Source: an uncultured Oscillospiraceae bacterium
Lineage (GTDB): Bacteria > Bacillota > Clostridia > Oscillospirales > Acutalibacteraceae
NCBI GenBank assembly: GCA_900539425.1
Contig: UQBX01000004.1
Coordinates: 1-64,000, forward strand
DNA length: 64,000 nt
Direction of reading: 5' to 3'
The translations under genes were made by a program, and so were the position numbers. Of the stretch, positions 34,241 to 42,754 are shown piece by piece (the first letter of the stretch is position 1; each line of letters begins with the position of its first letter). Under the pieces are notes generated by a model that was given only the letters and a program-made list of their open reading frames with translations, was not told where the DNA came from and searched no databases.

Positions 34241-34834
34241 TCAATAGCCGTAATTGCGTATGAGGGAAACGACTTTGCCGAGAACTGCCGCCTCTTTCAC
34301 GATTATAGGCTCGTAATTGTCGTTTTCCGGCTGAAGCCTGAAACAGCCTTTTTCCTTGTAAAATCTTTTTACCGTTGCTTCATCACCTATCAGCGCAACA
34401 ACTATATCGCCGTTATGAGCCACGGGGGTGCGCTTAACTATAATTATATCCCCGTCCTCAATATGGGCGTTTATCATAGAATCGCCGCGCACGTGCAGGG
34501 CAAAATATTCGCCGTTTCTGTCAACTGCGGCGGGTATGTATTCTTCTATCTGCTCCTGTGCAAGAATGGGCATGCCTGCCGTTACTGTGCCCAGCAGGGG
34601 AACATAAACGGATTTTGCACTGCCGCCCGTAAGGCGAATGGTGCGTTTCAGGTTTGGGTCTCTTTCAATATATCCTGCTTTTTCAAGCGCGTTAAGATTA
34701 TACTGAACAGTGGAAGTGGAGCGCAGGCCTACTGCCTCTCCTATCTCGCGCACTGACGGCGCAACACCTCGCTCGCCGATTATTTTCTGTATGTAATCCA
34801 GGACTGCCTGTTGAGTTTTATTTATTTTATTCAA
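34241..34834 (-). CDS. lexA: LexA repressor
   Basis: About 197 aa from TTG at 34834, with GGTGGTGA 5 bp before it; GTG codons at 34843 and 34846 are alternatives. SOS repressor cleaved with RecA filaments. N-terminal winged helix (GVAPSVREIGEAVGLRSTSTVQYNLNALEKAGYI), cleavage site Ala-Gly in GTVTAGMPI, catalytic Ser in RGDSMINAHIEDGD and Lys in GDEATVKRF. No obvious GAAC-N4-GTTC operator stands out in its own promoter. It transcribes away from the tRNA genes. Confidence 0.93.
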   Translation of the reverse strand: MNKINKTQQAVLDYIQKIIGERGVAPSVREIGEAVGLRSTSTVQYNLNALEKAGYIERDPNLKRTIRLTGGSAKSVYVPLLGTVTAGMPILAQEQIEEYIPAAVDRNGEYFALHVRGDSMINAHIEDGDIIIVKRTPVAHNGDIVVALIGDEATVKRFYKEKGCFRLQPENDNYEPIIVKEAAVLGKVVSLIRNYGY

Positions 34835-34886
34835 GATTTTCACCACCGTTTTTGCAGATGATTAGTAATATATAATCTGTTATAAT

Positions 34887-34915
34887 ATTGTATCATGGAG
34901 CAAATCAAAAGTCAA
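34887..34915 (-). promoter_or_regulatory. SigA-type promoter for lexA
   Basis: Minus strand TTGACT (34910-34915), 17 bp spacer, TACAAT (34887-34892). Confidence 0.6.
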
Positions 34916-34951
34916 ACATTTGTGCTATTTTAAAGGTTTTTAAAAAAAGTG

Positions 34952-34980
34952 TTGACAAAATCATTTCAATATAATATAAT
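34952..34980 (+). promoter_or_regulatory. consensus SigA promoter of the tRNA operon
   Basis: Perfect TTGACA (34952-34957), 17 bp spacer, perfect TATAAT (34975-34980), ending 30 bp before tRNA-Met. This fully consensus arrangement is typical of stable RNA operons. Confidence 0.85.
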
Positions 34981-35010
34981 CTACCTTGCTTGAAATCAGC
35001 TTTGTTATAT

Positions 35011-35087
35011 GGCTTTATAGCTCAGTTGGCTAGAGCATGCGGTTCATACCCGCAGTGTCACTGGTTCGAATCCAGTTAAAGCCACCA
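35011..35087 (+). tRNA. tRNA-Met (CAT)
   Basis: 77 nt including an encoded CCA. Acceptor GGCTTTA pairs with TAAAGCC; anticodon stem TGCGG / CCGCA encloses loop TTCATAC (anticodon CAT); T arm CTGG-TTCGAAT-CCAG. The first pair G-C and this loop suggest elongator Met; a lysidine-type Ile reading cannot be ruled out from sequence. Confidence 0.92.
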
Positions 35088-35089
35088 AT

Positions 35090-35164
35090 GGCCCGGTGGT
35101 CAAGAGGTTAAGACACCGCCCTTTCACGGCGGTAACACGAGTTCAATTCTCGTCCGGGTCACCA
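35090..35164 (+). tRNA. tRNA-Glu (TTC)
   Basis: 75 nt including CCA. Acceptor GGCCCGG with CCGGGTC (one G-T), anticodon stem CCGCC / GGCGG around CTTTCAC (anticodon TTC), T arm CGAG-TTCAATT-CTCG. Two bp after tRNA-Met, same transcript. Confidence 0.93.
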
Positions 35165-35166
35165 TT

Positions 35167-35200
35167 ATCCGCCAAAACTTCGGTTTTGGCGGATTTTTTT
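35167..35200 (+). terminator. intrinsic terminator of the tRNA operon
   Basis: Perfect 12 bp stem ATCCGCCAAAAC / GTTTTGGCGGAT with a 4 nt loop followed by seven T. Confidence 0.92.
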
Positions 35201-35258
35201 GATTATATGCGCATTTCAGCAGGAATAATAAAATATCCACAATAAAGGCGGTCTGAAT

Positions 35259-36245
35259 ATGAAGATAAAAGTTATCCTTACGGGCGGCACTATAGGCAGC
35301 GAACTAAGCGGCGGCGTTCTTTCGCCGGTTGCGTCCCCGGCGGCAAAGCTGGAGGCAGCTTACAGAAAAGCTGGCGGCAGAGCAGATTTTGAATTTTCGT
35401 CGCCGTTTACTGTTCTGAGCGAAAATCTCTGCGCCGAATATCTTAATATGCTTGTTGAAAACATACTTTTAGCATACAAAGGCGGCTTTGATAAAATAAT
35501 AGTATGCCACGGAACGGATACGCTTCAGTATTCGGCGGCGGCAGTTATGTATGCACTTGCGGGCTTGCCGTGCACTGCGGTTTTCGTTTCAGCGGCAAAG
35601 CCGCTTTATGATGAAAATACAAACGGATTTGTAAATTTCTGCGCAGCGGCGGCGTTTCTTGAAACACGCACGGTTCACGGTGTTTTTGCGGCTTATGCAA
35701 ACAGCGGCGAAAATGCAAAAATCATGCCTGCTTCACGTCTTGCCCTGTTTGCAGAAAACAGCGATTCCCTTCGCTGTGTAAATGATGATTTTGCAGCGGT
35801 ATACCGTGGCGGAAAAATAACTGATAATCCCGCATGGGAAAATACAGTAAGCAAAGAAACAGGTCTTAATATGAGCTTTTGTGAATATTCGGGCATTGAA
35901 GTTTTTTCTGTTGTTCCCGGCAGAAGATACGGCAGATGCGCTTCGGATACCCGCGCAGTTATTTTAAGGCCGTATCACTCGGGTACACTTAATACCGAGA
36001 GCAGTGATTTTGCCGATTTCTGCAGGGATGCGGCAGAAAGAGATATACCTGTTTTTGTTGTAGATATAAGGAACGGTGCTCAGTATGAAAGTTCCTTAAA
36101 ATTTAAAGAACTCGGCATAACTGAGCTTTTCGGCACAGCTTTCGCCTCGGCGTATATCAAGGCGTGGCTTGCGCACGATAAAAGGGGAAATGAGTTTCGA
36201 AAGTTTATGCAAACTTCATTTGCGGGCGAAACGGAAACAGAGTGA
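35259..36245 (+). CDS. L-asparaginase (type I-like)
   Basis: 328 aa; AAAGGCGG lies 7 bp before ATG. It hydrolyses asparagine to aspartate and ammonia. Seen: first catalytic Thr motif TGGTIGS (8-14) and HGTDT (84-88) with the second Thr/Asp pair, then a C-terminal domain with RPYHSGTLN. No signal peptide, so cytosolic. The usual SMRP segment is replaced by FVSAAKPLYDENTNG, a departure from the standard family that may alter substrate. Monocistronic between the tRNA operon and pgk. Confidence 0.85.
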   Translation: MKIKVILTGGTIGSELSGGVLSPVASPAAKLEAAYRKAGGRADFEFSSPFTVLSENLCAEYLNMLVENILLAYKGGFDKIIVCHGTDTLQYSAAAVMYALAGLPCTAVFVSAAKPLYDENTNGFVNFCAAAAFLETRTVHGVFAAYANSGENAKIMPASRLALFAENSDSLRCVNDDFAAVYRGGKITDNPAWENTVSKETGLNMSFCEYSGIEVFSVVPGRRYGRCASDTRAVILRPYHSGTLNTESSDFADFCRDAAERDIPVFVVDIRNGAQYESSLKFKELGITELFGTAFASAYIKAWLAHDKRGNEFRKFMQTSFAGETETE

Positions 36246-36360
36246 TATCAGCGCATGAAGTCAGCTTAAGGCATATTCTGTATAGTTAAAAATCGGTATT
36301 TTTATTGACTTTGACAAAAAATTGACGAATAGCGGCTCGATTTTGGTGGAAAAATATGTA

Positions 36361-36389
36361 TTGATTTTGCCGTGTATATACCTTATAAT
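36361..36389 (+). promoter_or_regulatory. SigA-type promoter for pgk
   Basis: TTGATT (36361-36366), 17 bp spacer, perfect TATAAT (36384-36389), 54 bp before the start codon. Confidence 0.65.
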
Positions 36390-36442
36390 AATTTCGTAAA
36401 AAATTGCATTATAAATTCTTAATGTTAAGAGAGGTAATTTAT

Positions 36443-37642
36443 ATGAACGCATTAAACAAAAAAACTATTGAGGATATTGAAGTATCAGGAAAAAAAGTTC
36501 TTGTTCGCTGTGATTTCAATGTTCCGCTCAAGGACGGAGAGATTACAAATGACAAGAGAATAGTTGCCGCCCTGCCCACAATCAAATATCTTGTTGAGCA
36601 CGGCGCAAAGGTAATTCTTTGCTCACACCTCGGCAGACCTAAGGGAGAGTACAAGCCCGAATTCAGCCTTGCTCCCGTTGCAAAAAGACTTTCCGAATAT
36701 CTCGGCAAAGAGGTTAAGCTTGCAGAGGATGAAAATGTTGTAGGCGAAAACGCAAAGGCTATGGCTGCCGCTCTCAATGACGGCGATGTTATGCTTCTTG
36801 AAAATGTACGTTTCAGAAAAGAGGAAACAAAGAACGAGGAGAATTTCTCCAAAGAGCTTGCTTCCCTTGCTGATATTTTTGTAAACGATGCTTTCGGCAC
36901 CGCTCACAGAGCACACTGCTCAACAACAGGCGTTGCCGCTTATCTTCCCGCTGTTTGCGGCTATCTTATCCAGAAAGAGATCACCTTCATGGGCGGCGCT
37001 CTTTCAAACCCCAAGAGACCGCTTGTTGCTATCCTCGGCGGTGCAAAAGTTTCCGATAAGATCGGCGTAATCACAAACCTTCTTGATAAGTGCGATACTC
37101 TTATCGTAGGCGGCGGTATGGCTTATACGTTCATGAAATCTCTCGGCCACAGCATCGGAACTTCTCTTCTTGAAGAGGAGCAGGTTGAAAATGCCGGCAA
37201 GATGATGGAAGATGCAAAGGCAAAGGGCGTTAAGTTCCTTATCCCCGTTGATAACAAAGTAGGTAAGGAATATGACGAGAATACAGAGGCTATGGTAGTT
37301 AACAGCGATGAGATCCCTGACGGCTGGATGGGTCTTGACATCGGTCCTAAGACTCAGGAGCTTTTCTCTAACGCTATTAAAGGCGCTGGCACCGTTATTT
37401 GGAACGGCCCCATGGGTGTTTCAGAGTGGGATAACTTTGCAGCAGGTACTATCGCTGTTGCAAAAGCAGTTGCTGATTCAGGCGCTATCTCAATCGTAGG
37501 CGGCGGCGACTCTGTTGCAGCTGTTACAAAGCTTGGCTTCAGTGATAAGATGAGCCACATTTCCACAGGCGGCGGCGCATCTCTTGAATTCCTTGAGGGC
37601 AAAGAGCTTCCCGGTATTGCCGCTCTTATGGATAAAGACTGA
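36443..37642 (+). CDS. pgk: phosphoglycerate kinase
   Basis: 399 aa from ATG at 36443 (AGAGAGG 8 bp upstream). Glycolytic enzyme that makes ATP from 1,3-bisphosphoglycerate. Seen: VLVRCDFNVPLKDG, HLGRPKGEYKPEFSL, ENVRFRKEET, GGAKVSDKIGVI, WNGPMGVSEW and GGGDSVAAVTKLG with the C-terminal STGGGASLEFLEG. First gene of pgk-tpiA-gpmI; gapdh is not adjacent. Codon use is strongly biased, as in a highly expressed gene. Confidence 0.98.
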   Translation: MNALNKKTIEDIEVSGKKVLVRCDFNVPLKDGEITNDKRIVAALPTIKYLVEHGAKVILCSHLGRPKGEYKPEFSLAPVAKRLSEYLGKEVKLAEDENVVGENAKAMAAALNDGDVMLLENVRFRKEETKNEENFSKELASLADIFVNDAFGTAHRAHCSTTGVAAYLPAVCGYLIQKEITFMGGALSNPKRPLVAILGGAKVSDKIGVITNLLDKCDTLIVGGGMAYTFMKSLGHSIGTSLLEEEQVENAGKMMEDAKAKGVKFLIPVDNKVGKEYDENTEAMVVNSDEIPDGWMGLDIGPKTQELFSNAIKGAGTVIWNGPMGVSEWDNFAAGTIAVAKAVADSGAISIVGGGDSVAAVTKLGFSDKMSHISTGGGASLEFLEGKELPGIAALMDKD

Positions 37643-37707
37643 TTTTGTATAAATCGGCTAACTAAAACAATTTAAAATTTTTATATCATATAAAAGAGGA
37701 ATTTAAT

Positions 37708-38475
37708 ATGAACAAATCTCTTCGTAAGGCAGTAATTGCCGGTAACTGGAAAATGAACAACACTCCGTCCCAGACAACAGCTCTCATCAACGAGATGAAG
37801 CCGCTTGTAAAGGACGCTGACTGTGATGTTATTATCTGCGCTCCTTATGTTGATCTTACCGCGGCTCTTGAGGCTGCAGCAGGCTCAAACATCATGATCG
37901 GCGCAGAAAACTGTCACTGGGCTGAGAGCGGCGCTTTCACAGGCGAGGTTTCAGCTGTTATGCTTAAAGAAATGGGTGTGCCGTATGTTATTATCGGTCA
38001 TTCAGAGCGCAGACAGTATTTCGGTGAAACAGACGAAACAGTAAATAAGAGAGTGCGCGCGGCACTTGATGCAGGTCTTAAAGTTATTCTTTGCGTCGGC
38101 GAAGTTCTTGAGCAGAGAGAGCAGGGCGTAACTTTTGAAGTAGTAGGCATGCAGACAAAGATTGCTCTTCAGGGCGTTACCGCAGATGAGCTCAAAAATG
38201 TTATCATAGCTTATGAGCCTGTATGGGCTATAGGCACCGGTAAAACAGCAACAGCAGATCAGGCTGATGAAGTAAACGGCTATATCCGCAGCGTTGTTGA
38301 AGAACTTTACGGCAAAGACGCAGCAGACGCTTTTGTTGTTCAGTACGGCGGCTCAATGAATGCCAAGAATGCAGAAGAGCTTCTTGCAAAGGAGAATGTT
38401 GACGGCGGTCTTATCGGCGGCGCATCTCTTAAAGCTCAGGACTTTTCAGTTATTGTTAAAGCGGCATCAAAGTAA
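37708..38475 (+). CDS. tpiA: triosephosphate isomerase
   Basis: 255 aa; AAGAGGAA before ATG. Interconverts dihydroxyacetone phosphate and glyceraldehyde-3-phosphate. Seen: AGNWKMNNT with catalytic Lys15, IGHSERRQYFGETDE with catalytic His98, AYEPVWAIGTGKTA with the catalytic Glu and loop 6, and VQYGGSMNAKNA plus DGGLIGGASL for phosphate binding. 65 bp after pgk, followed by a terminator. Confidence 0.98.
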   Translation: MNKSLRKAVIAGNWKMNNTPSQTTALINEMKPLVKDADCDVIICAPYVDLTAALEAAAGSNIMIGAENCHWAESGAFTGEVSAVMLKEMGVPYVIIGHSERRQYFGETDETVNKRVRAALDAGLKVILCVGEVLEQREQGVTFEVVGMQTKIALQGVTADELKNVIIAYEPVWAIGTGKTATADQADEVNGYIRSVVEELYGKDAADAFVVQYGGSMNAKNAEELLAKENVDGGLIGGASLKAQDFSVIVKAASK

Positions 38476-38479
38476 TTAA

Positions 38480-38503
38480 AAAGCCCTCTCAAGAGGGCTT
38501 TTG
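38480..38503 (+). terminator. intrinsic terminator after tpiA
   Basis: AAGCCCTC-TCAA-GAGGGCTT perfect 8 bp stem then TTGAT; a modest T tract may allow some read-through into gpmI. Confidence 0.75.
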
Positions 38504-38573
38504 ATATATACGCGTTTTTTGCGCGCGGTATACTGCGCGTAACTGTATCAGTCAAAACAGGAGGAAGATACTG

Positions 38574-40103
38574 ATGAAAAAACCGGTTGTATTGTGTATA
38601 ATGGACGGCTACGGCAGAAACGATTCCGAATACGGAAACGCTATTTCCATGGCAAAAAAACCAAATCTTGATAAACTTATGGCAGAGTGCCCCATGACTT
38701 ATATAGGCGCTTCAGGACTTGATGTAGGTCTTCCGGACGGCCAGATGGGCAACAGCGAGGTAGGCCATACAAATATCGGCGCCGGCAGAGTTGTTTATCA
38801 GCCGCTTACAAGAATTACAAAGGCGTTTGAAGACGGAGACGCTTATAAAAACGAAGTGCTTGTAAGCGCTATGGAAAATGCAAAGGGCAAGGCTCTTCAC
38901 CTTATCGGCCTTGTATCTCCCGGTGGCGTTCACAGCCATACAGAGCACCTTTACGGACTTATGAAAATGGCAAAGAAGCACGGTGTAGAGAATGTTTATA
39001 TCCACGCTATTCTTGACGGCCGTGACGTTCCGCCCGCATCTGCCGCAGATGACCTTGCAGAGCTCGAAAATAAAATTGCCGAAATCGGCGTTGGTAAAAT
39101 TGCAACCGTTACAGGCAGATTTTATGCTATGGACAGAGATAATATCTGGGATAGAGTTGAGAAAGCTTACGCTGCTTTCGTTTACGGCGAAGGCATTCAG
39201 GCTGACGACCCGATAAAAGCTGTTAAGGAATCTTATGAAACGATTGATGAGGACGGCAAACATCTTACGGATGAATTTGTTATCCCCACCGTTATCGGCG
39301 GCAAAGAGGGCAGAGTTCAGGCAAATGACAGCGTTATTTTCTTTAATTTCCGTCCTGACCGTGCAAGAGAGATAACAAGGGCATTTGTTGACCCCGATTT
39401 CACCGGATTTGAAAGGAAAAACGGCTATATGCCTCTCACTTATGTGTGCATGACTCAGTACGATGAGGAAATGCCTAATGTAAGCGTTGCATTCCCGCCG
39501 GAAACCCTCAAAAACACATTCGGCGAATATATCTCAGACCTTGGCAAAACACAGCTCAGAATTGCAGAGACACAGAAGTATGCTCACGTTACCTTCTTCT
39601 TTAACGGCGGCGAAGAAAAGCAGTATCCAGGTGAGGACAGAATACTTGTTGATTCACCCAAGATCTCAACTTTTGACCTCATGCCTGAGATGAGTGCTCC
39701 TGAAGTTTCTGAAAAACTCAATGAGGCAGTAAGAAGCGGAAAGTATGACGCTGTTATAGTTAATTTCGCAAACTGCGATATGGTTGGCCATACGGGCATT
39801 ATTCCCGCGGCAGTAAAGGCTGTTGAGACTGTTGATGCGTGTGTAGGTTCACTTGTTGAGGCAGTAAAAGAAATGGACGGCGTTCTGTTTGTTACTGCGG
39901 ACCACGGCAATGCTGATAAGATGCTTGATGAAAACGGAGAGCCGTTTACAGCCCACACCACCAACCCTGTTCCGTTTATTGTTGTAAACTATCCCTGCGA
40001 GGTACGTGAGGGAGGCAGACTTTGCGATATTGCTCCTACAATGCTTAAGGTTATGGGACTTGACCAGCCTGCTGAAATGACGGGCAAGTCAATTATATTG
40101 TAA
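38574..40103 (+). CDS. gpmI: 2,3-bisphosphoglycerate-independent phosphoglycerate mutase
   Basis: 509 aa; AGGAGGAAG 7 bp before ATG. Converts 3- to 2-phosphoglycerate using two Mn ions. Seen: CIMDGYGRN (metal Asp11), QMGNSEVGHTNIGAGR with phospho-serine Ser61, GGVHSHTEHL, LDGRDVPP, FNFRPDRARE, NFANCDMVGHTG and TADHGNAD. Third glycolysis gene of the cluster, separated from tpiA by a terminator-like hairpin. Confidence 0.98.
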   Translation: MKKPVVLCIMDGYGRNDSEYGNAISMAKKPNLDKLMAECPMTYIGASGLDVGLPDGQMGNSEVGHTNIGAGRVVYQPLTRITKAFEDGDAYKNEVLVSAMENAKGKALHLIGLVSPGGVHSHTEHLYGLMKMAKKHGVENVYIHAILDGRDVPPASAADDLAELENKIAEIGVGKIATVTGRFYAMDRDNIWDRVEKAYAAFVYGEGIQADDPIKAVKESYETIDEDGKHLTDEFVIPTVIGGKEGRVQANDSVIFFNFRPDRAREITRAFVDPDFTGFERKNGYMPLTYVCMTQYDEEMPNVSVAFPPETLKNTFGEYISDLGKTQLRIAETQKYAHVTFFFNGGEEKQYPGEDRILVDSPKISTFDLMPEMSAPEVSEKLNEAVRSGKYDAVIVNFANCDMVGHTGIIPAAVKAVETVDACVGSLVEAVKEMDGVLFVTADHGNADKMLDENGEPFTAHTTNPVPFIVVNYPCEVREGGRLCDIAPTMLKVMGLDQPAEMTGKSIIL

Positions 40104-40314
40104 TACGGTCTGATTAAAAATTGAGAGACTATGCCGGGTGCAGCGGCTTTATAAATGCCGCGGTTCCTTTTTGAATGAAATTAATTTACAATATATGTAA
40201 AGTGTTTGGATAATTTATGAACATTTGATAAACTTTCAGTTTAAAACACAAATCAAATTAAAAGTCATTCAATCAAAAAGTCAAATATGGTAATATTTCT
40301 CTCGGGGTGTTATT

Positions 40315-40653
40315 ATGAAAAAAATAGACAAGCAGGCGATACTCGGCCTGCGTATCATGCAGAGGAGAAAGCAGCTCGGTATCAACCAGAGCGAACTTGC
40401 GGAGCAGATCGGTCTCAGTGAGCATCAGATTTCAAACATTGAAACCGGCAGAAGTTATCCCAGAATGAAGAGCTTTATCCGTATCTGCGAAATTCTTGAA
40501 GTAAACGCAGATTACTTCATTTCAGGTGCAATGAAAGATGAAATTGATGAGAATATCATTGATATGATCACTTCGCTTTCAAAGGAAGAGCAGAAAACCG
40601 TTTGGAAACTGCTTGATACCTATATTCACCGTAATGATGATTCAAGAGTTTAA
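40315..40653 (+). CDS. XRE-family helix-turn-helix regulator
   Basis: 112 aa; GGGGTG 7 bp before ATG. HTH_3 domain residues ~10-65: LRIMQRRKQLGINQSELAEQIGLSEHQISNIETGRSYPRMKSFIRICEILEV, followed by a C-terminal helical stretch (MITSLSKEEQKTVWKLLDTYIHR) for dimerisation. Stand-alone; its target is unknown. It ends at a terminator. The 210 bp before it (40104-40314) contain no other feature that I can name. Confidence 0.88.
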   Translation: MKKIDKQAILGLRIMQRRKQLGINQSELAEQIGLSEHQISNIETGRSYPRMKSFIRICEILEVNADYFISGAMKDEIDENIIDMITSLSKEEQKTVWKLLDTYIHRNDDSRV

Positions 40654-40663
40654 AAAATAAAAG

Positions 40664-40691
40664 ATCCGGCGGCATTACCGTCGGATTTTTT
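40664..40691 (+). terminator. intrinsic terminator after the XRE gene
   Basis: ATCCGGCGG (40664-40672) pairs with CCGTCGGAT (40678-40686) with one mismatch, then TTTTTTA. Confidence 0.75.
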
Positions 40692-40770
40692 ATTGGTGAT
40701 AAATTTCGGTTTTAAAGCATGCGCTTGGGCGTGTTGCTTTAGGAGATAATAGCTGAAAGGCGGTTTTAAA

Positions 40771-41235
40771 ATGATTTTTGATAAGGCGGAAAATATGGCT
40801 CAGTATTATGAAAAAGAGCCGCTGCTTAAAAAATGCGCAGAGTTTATTGAAAGATTTGAGGCTGAAAAGCTTCCGGACGGCGCATATGAGATAGACGGTG
40901 AAAGGGTGTTTGCCAATGTGCAGACATACCGCACAAAACAGCAGGATGAAAACAGCCGTTTCGAGGCGCATAAAAAATATATTGACGTTCAGTATGTTGT
41001 TTCCGGAATAGAGAAAATACGCTGGGCAAAGCTTGAAAATGTTGTGGAAACAGAGGAAAGATATTCAAAAGGGCAGGATATAGCGTTTTATACAGGCGAT
41101 GCAAAAATGGATTTCGTGCTCACAAAAGGCGCGTTTCTGCTGCTTTACCCTCAGGATGCGCACATGCCCGGCCTCAGCGCAGAAAAAGACGTTACCGCAA
41201 GAAAGATAGTTTTCAAAATAGCCGTAAACGGTTAA
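40771..41235 (+). CDS. YhcH/YjgK/YiaL family (DUF386) protein
   Basis: 154 aa, AAAGGCGG 8 bp before ATG. A beta-sandwich (cupin-like) family linked to sialic acid and other sugar catabolism (EbgC/TabA relatives). Seen: FANVQTYRTK, FEAHKKYIDVQYVVSGIEKIRWAK (the conserved His and Asp/Gln metal ligands), GAFLLLYPQDAHMPGL and the final KIVFKIAVN. No sugar-catabolic genes are adjacent. Its stop overlaps the convergent LysR stop by 4 bp. Confidence 0.88.
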   Translation: MIFDKAENMAQYYEKEPLLKKCAEFIERFEAEKLPDGAYEIDGERVFANVQTYRTKQQDENSRFEAHKKYIDVQYVVSGIEKIRWAKLENVVETEERYSKGQDIAFYTGDAKMDFVLTKGAFLLLYPQDAHMPGLSAEKDVTARKIVFKIAVNG

Positions 41236-42116
41236 TTTCCGCTGAGAGTTCTGCGGGTGATTTCAATAAATCTCTTGAGAACGGGATTTGATTTCAAAGT
41301 TGAATAGTATACACCGAATGATACGGGGGACGAGTCTGAGATAGGAATATATTTCAGACCGTCCTCTTTTTTTGCCGGCAGGTCAGGCTGTATGCAGCAG
41401 CAGAGCCCTGCCTGAATAAGGGGCTTAGCGGATTCGTAATCATTACAAAGATATATCTGGCTCTGTTTAAGCGCCGCCGCTGATGACGCCGCAACTTTAA
41501 ACAGCTCGGGGATATTTCTGTGGCGCGAAATCAGCGCCATGCTTTGAGTTGTCAGTTCTTCTGATTTTATTTTGTCCTTTTGAGCAAATTCGCTGTTTTC
41601 ACTGCACACACAGCACAGCGGGCATTTTTTCAGTTCTTTGTAAATTATTCGGCTTTGCGCAGGAACGTCAGATTTGTATGAAAATATTACGTCCGCTGTT
41701 TCATTTTCCGTAACTGCAGAGACGGGCATGAACGGCGCTATTTTTACGGACGGTCGGCAAAGCGGCAATTCCTGCACTACATTTTTAAGCACTTCGGGCA
41801 GAACTTGGGTCATGTTTATTTCACGGCATACTATACTTATAGGCAATATTTCGGAAACACTTTTGTCGCTTATCCTCATTTTTGCATTGCCTAAAATTTT
41901 AAGAGCGTCATTAGCAGGGCCTATGAACCTTATGCCGTCACGCGTAAGTTCAACGCTTTTGCTTGTTCGGTTAAACAATTTTGTGCCCAGCTCCGCCTCA
42001 AGGGAATTTATCTGATGGCTTACTGCGGGCTGAGTCATTTTCAGATTTTCCGCGGCGCGCGAAAAATTAAGACATTCCGATACCTCTATAAAGCACTCCA
42101 GCTGAACTGTGTTCAT
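41232..42116 (-). CDS. LysR-family transcriptional regulator
   Basis: 294 aa; AGAGGTGA 6 bp before ATG. N-terminal winged HTH (MNTVQLECFIEVSECLNFSRAAENLKMTQPAVSHQINSLEAELGTKLFNRTSKSVELTRDG), C-terminal effector-binding domain (~90-290). Divergent from the marR-ABC exporter operon across a 135-180 bp region, so it may control that operon. Ligand unknown. Confidence 0.9.
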   Translation of the reverse strand: MNTVQLECFIEVSECLNFSRAAENLKMTQPAVSHQINSLEAELGTKLFNRTSKSVELTRDGIRFIGPANDALKILGNAKMRISDKSVSEILPISIVCREINMTQVLPEVLKNVVQELPLCRPSVKIAPFMPVSAVTENETADVIFSYKSDVPAQSRIIYKELKKCPLCCVCSENSEFAQKDKIKSEELTTQSMALISRHRNIPELFKVAASSAAALKQSQIYLCNDYESAKPLIQAGLCCCIQPDLPAKKEDGLKYIPISDSSPVSFGVYYSTLKSNPVLKRFIEITRRTLSGN

Positions 42117-42197
42117 TATATTTCACCTCTGTGTTAATTATTTAACGATTATCAAATTATCTATAAACATCTTTTATAGATGATAAACTATTTTTAT

Positions 42198-42226
42198 TTG
42201 AAAATCAAGCGTTTATGTGATATATA
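42198..42226 (+). promoter_or_regulatory. SigA-type promoter for the marR-ABC operon
   Basis: TTGAAA (42198-42203), 17 bp spacer, TATATA (42221-42226). An imperfect inverted repeat, TCAAATTATCTATAAA...TTTATAGATGATAAAC, lies just upstream (42150-42190) and could bind the regulators. Confidence 0.5.
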
Positions 42227-42250
42227 TTAATGTGTAAGTGATTAGTTTGC

Positions 42251-42751
42251 TTGTTTATTGTCAGCACGCAAACTTTTATTAAGAAGGTGGTATCAATACA
42301 AACAAAACAGGAAATTATAAAGCTCAACAAGGATATATCAATCTTTTTTGATAAGTACATGGATGCAAGGGCTGAAAAATTCGGCCTTACCGCCTCGCAG
42401 GGTATTATACTTTTGTATATAGCAAACAGTGACGGCGGAGTAAATGTATCAGAGCTTAAAAAGTCTGTGGACACCTCTAAGAGTACTGTGTCAGCCGTTC
42501 TGAAAAGATTATGCGGCAAGGGTTTTATTACTCTTGAAACTTTGCAGAATGATAACAGGCAAAAGAGGATTGTACCAACCGAAAAAGCGCTCCGTGTAAA
42601 AAACAGCCTTATGCGTGAATTTGATGTTGTGGCAGAAGAACTGTTCGGGGAATTTTCTCAGGAGGAACTGGAAACGGTGTGCCGCCTCCAGAAAAAAGTG
42701 TACGAAAGCGCACGGAACGGCTTTAAAAAATATATGGAAACGGAGGAATAA
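42251..42751 (+). CDS. MarR-family transcriptional regulator
   Basis: 166 aa if started at TTG 42251. Winged helix: KFGLTASQGIILLYIANSDGGVNVSELKKSVDTSKSTVSAVLKRLCGKGFITLETLQNDNRQKRIVPTEKA, then a dimerisation helix. The start is uncertain: the only good ribosome site, AGAAGGTGG (42282-42290), precedes ATA 42296, with no ATG/GTG/TTG at normal spacing. Four bp before the ABC gene; MarR repressors in this position usually control the exporter and respond to its substrate. Confidence 0.85.
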   Translation: MFIVSTQTFIKKVVSIQTKQEIIKLNKDISIFFDKYMDARAEKFGLTASQGIILLYIANSDGGVNVSELKKSVDTSKSTVSAVLKRLCGKGFITLETLQNDNRQKRIVPTEKALRVKNSLMREFDVVAEELFGEFSQEELETVCRLQKKVYESARNGFKKYMETEE

Positions 42752-42754
42752 TAA

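Noticed and set aside
34847..34920. LexA operator in the lexA promoter
   Set aside because: No GAAC-N4-GTTC type palindrome was found by eye.
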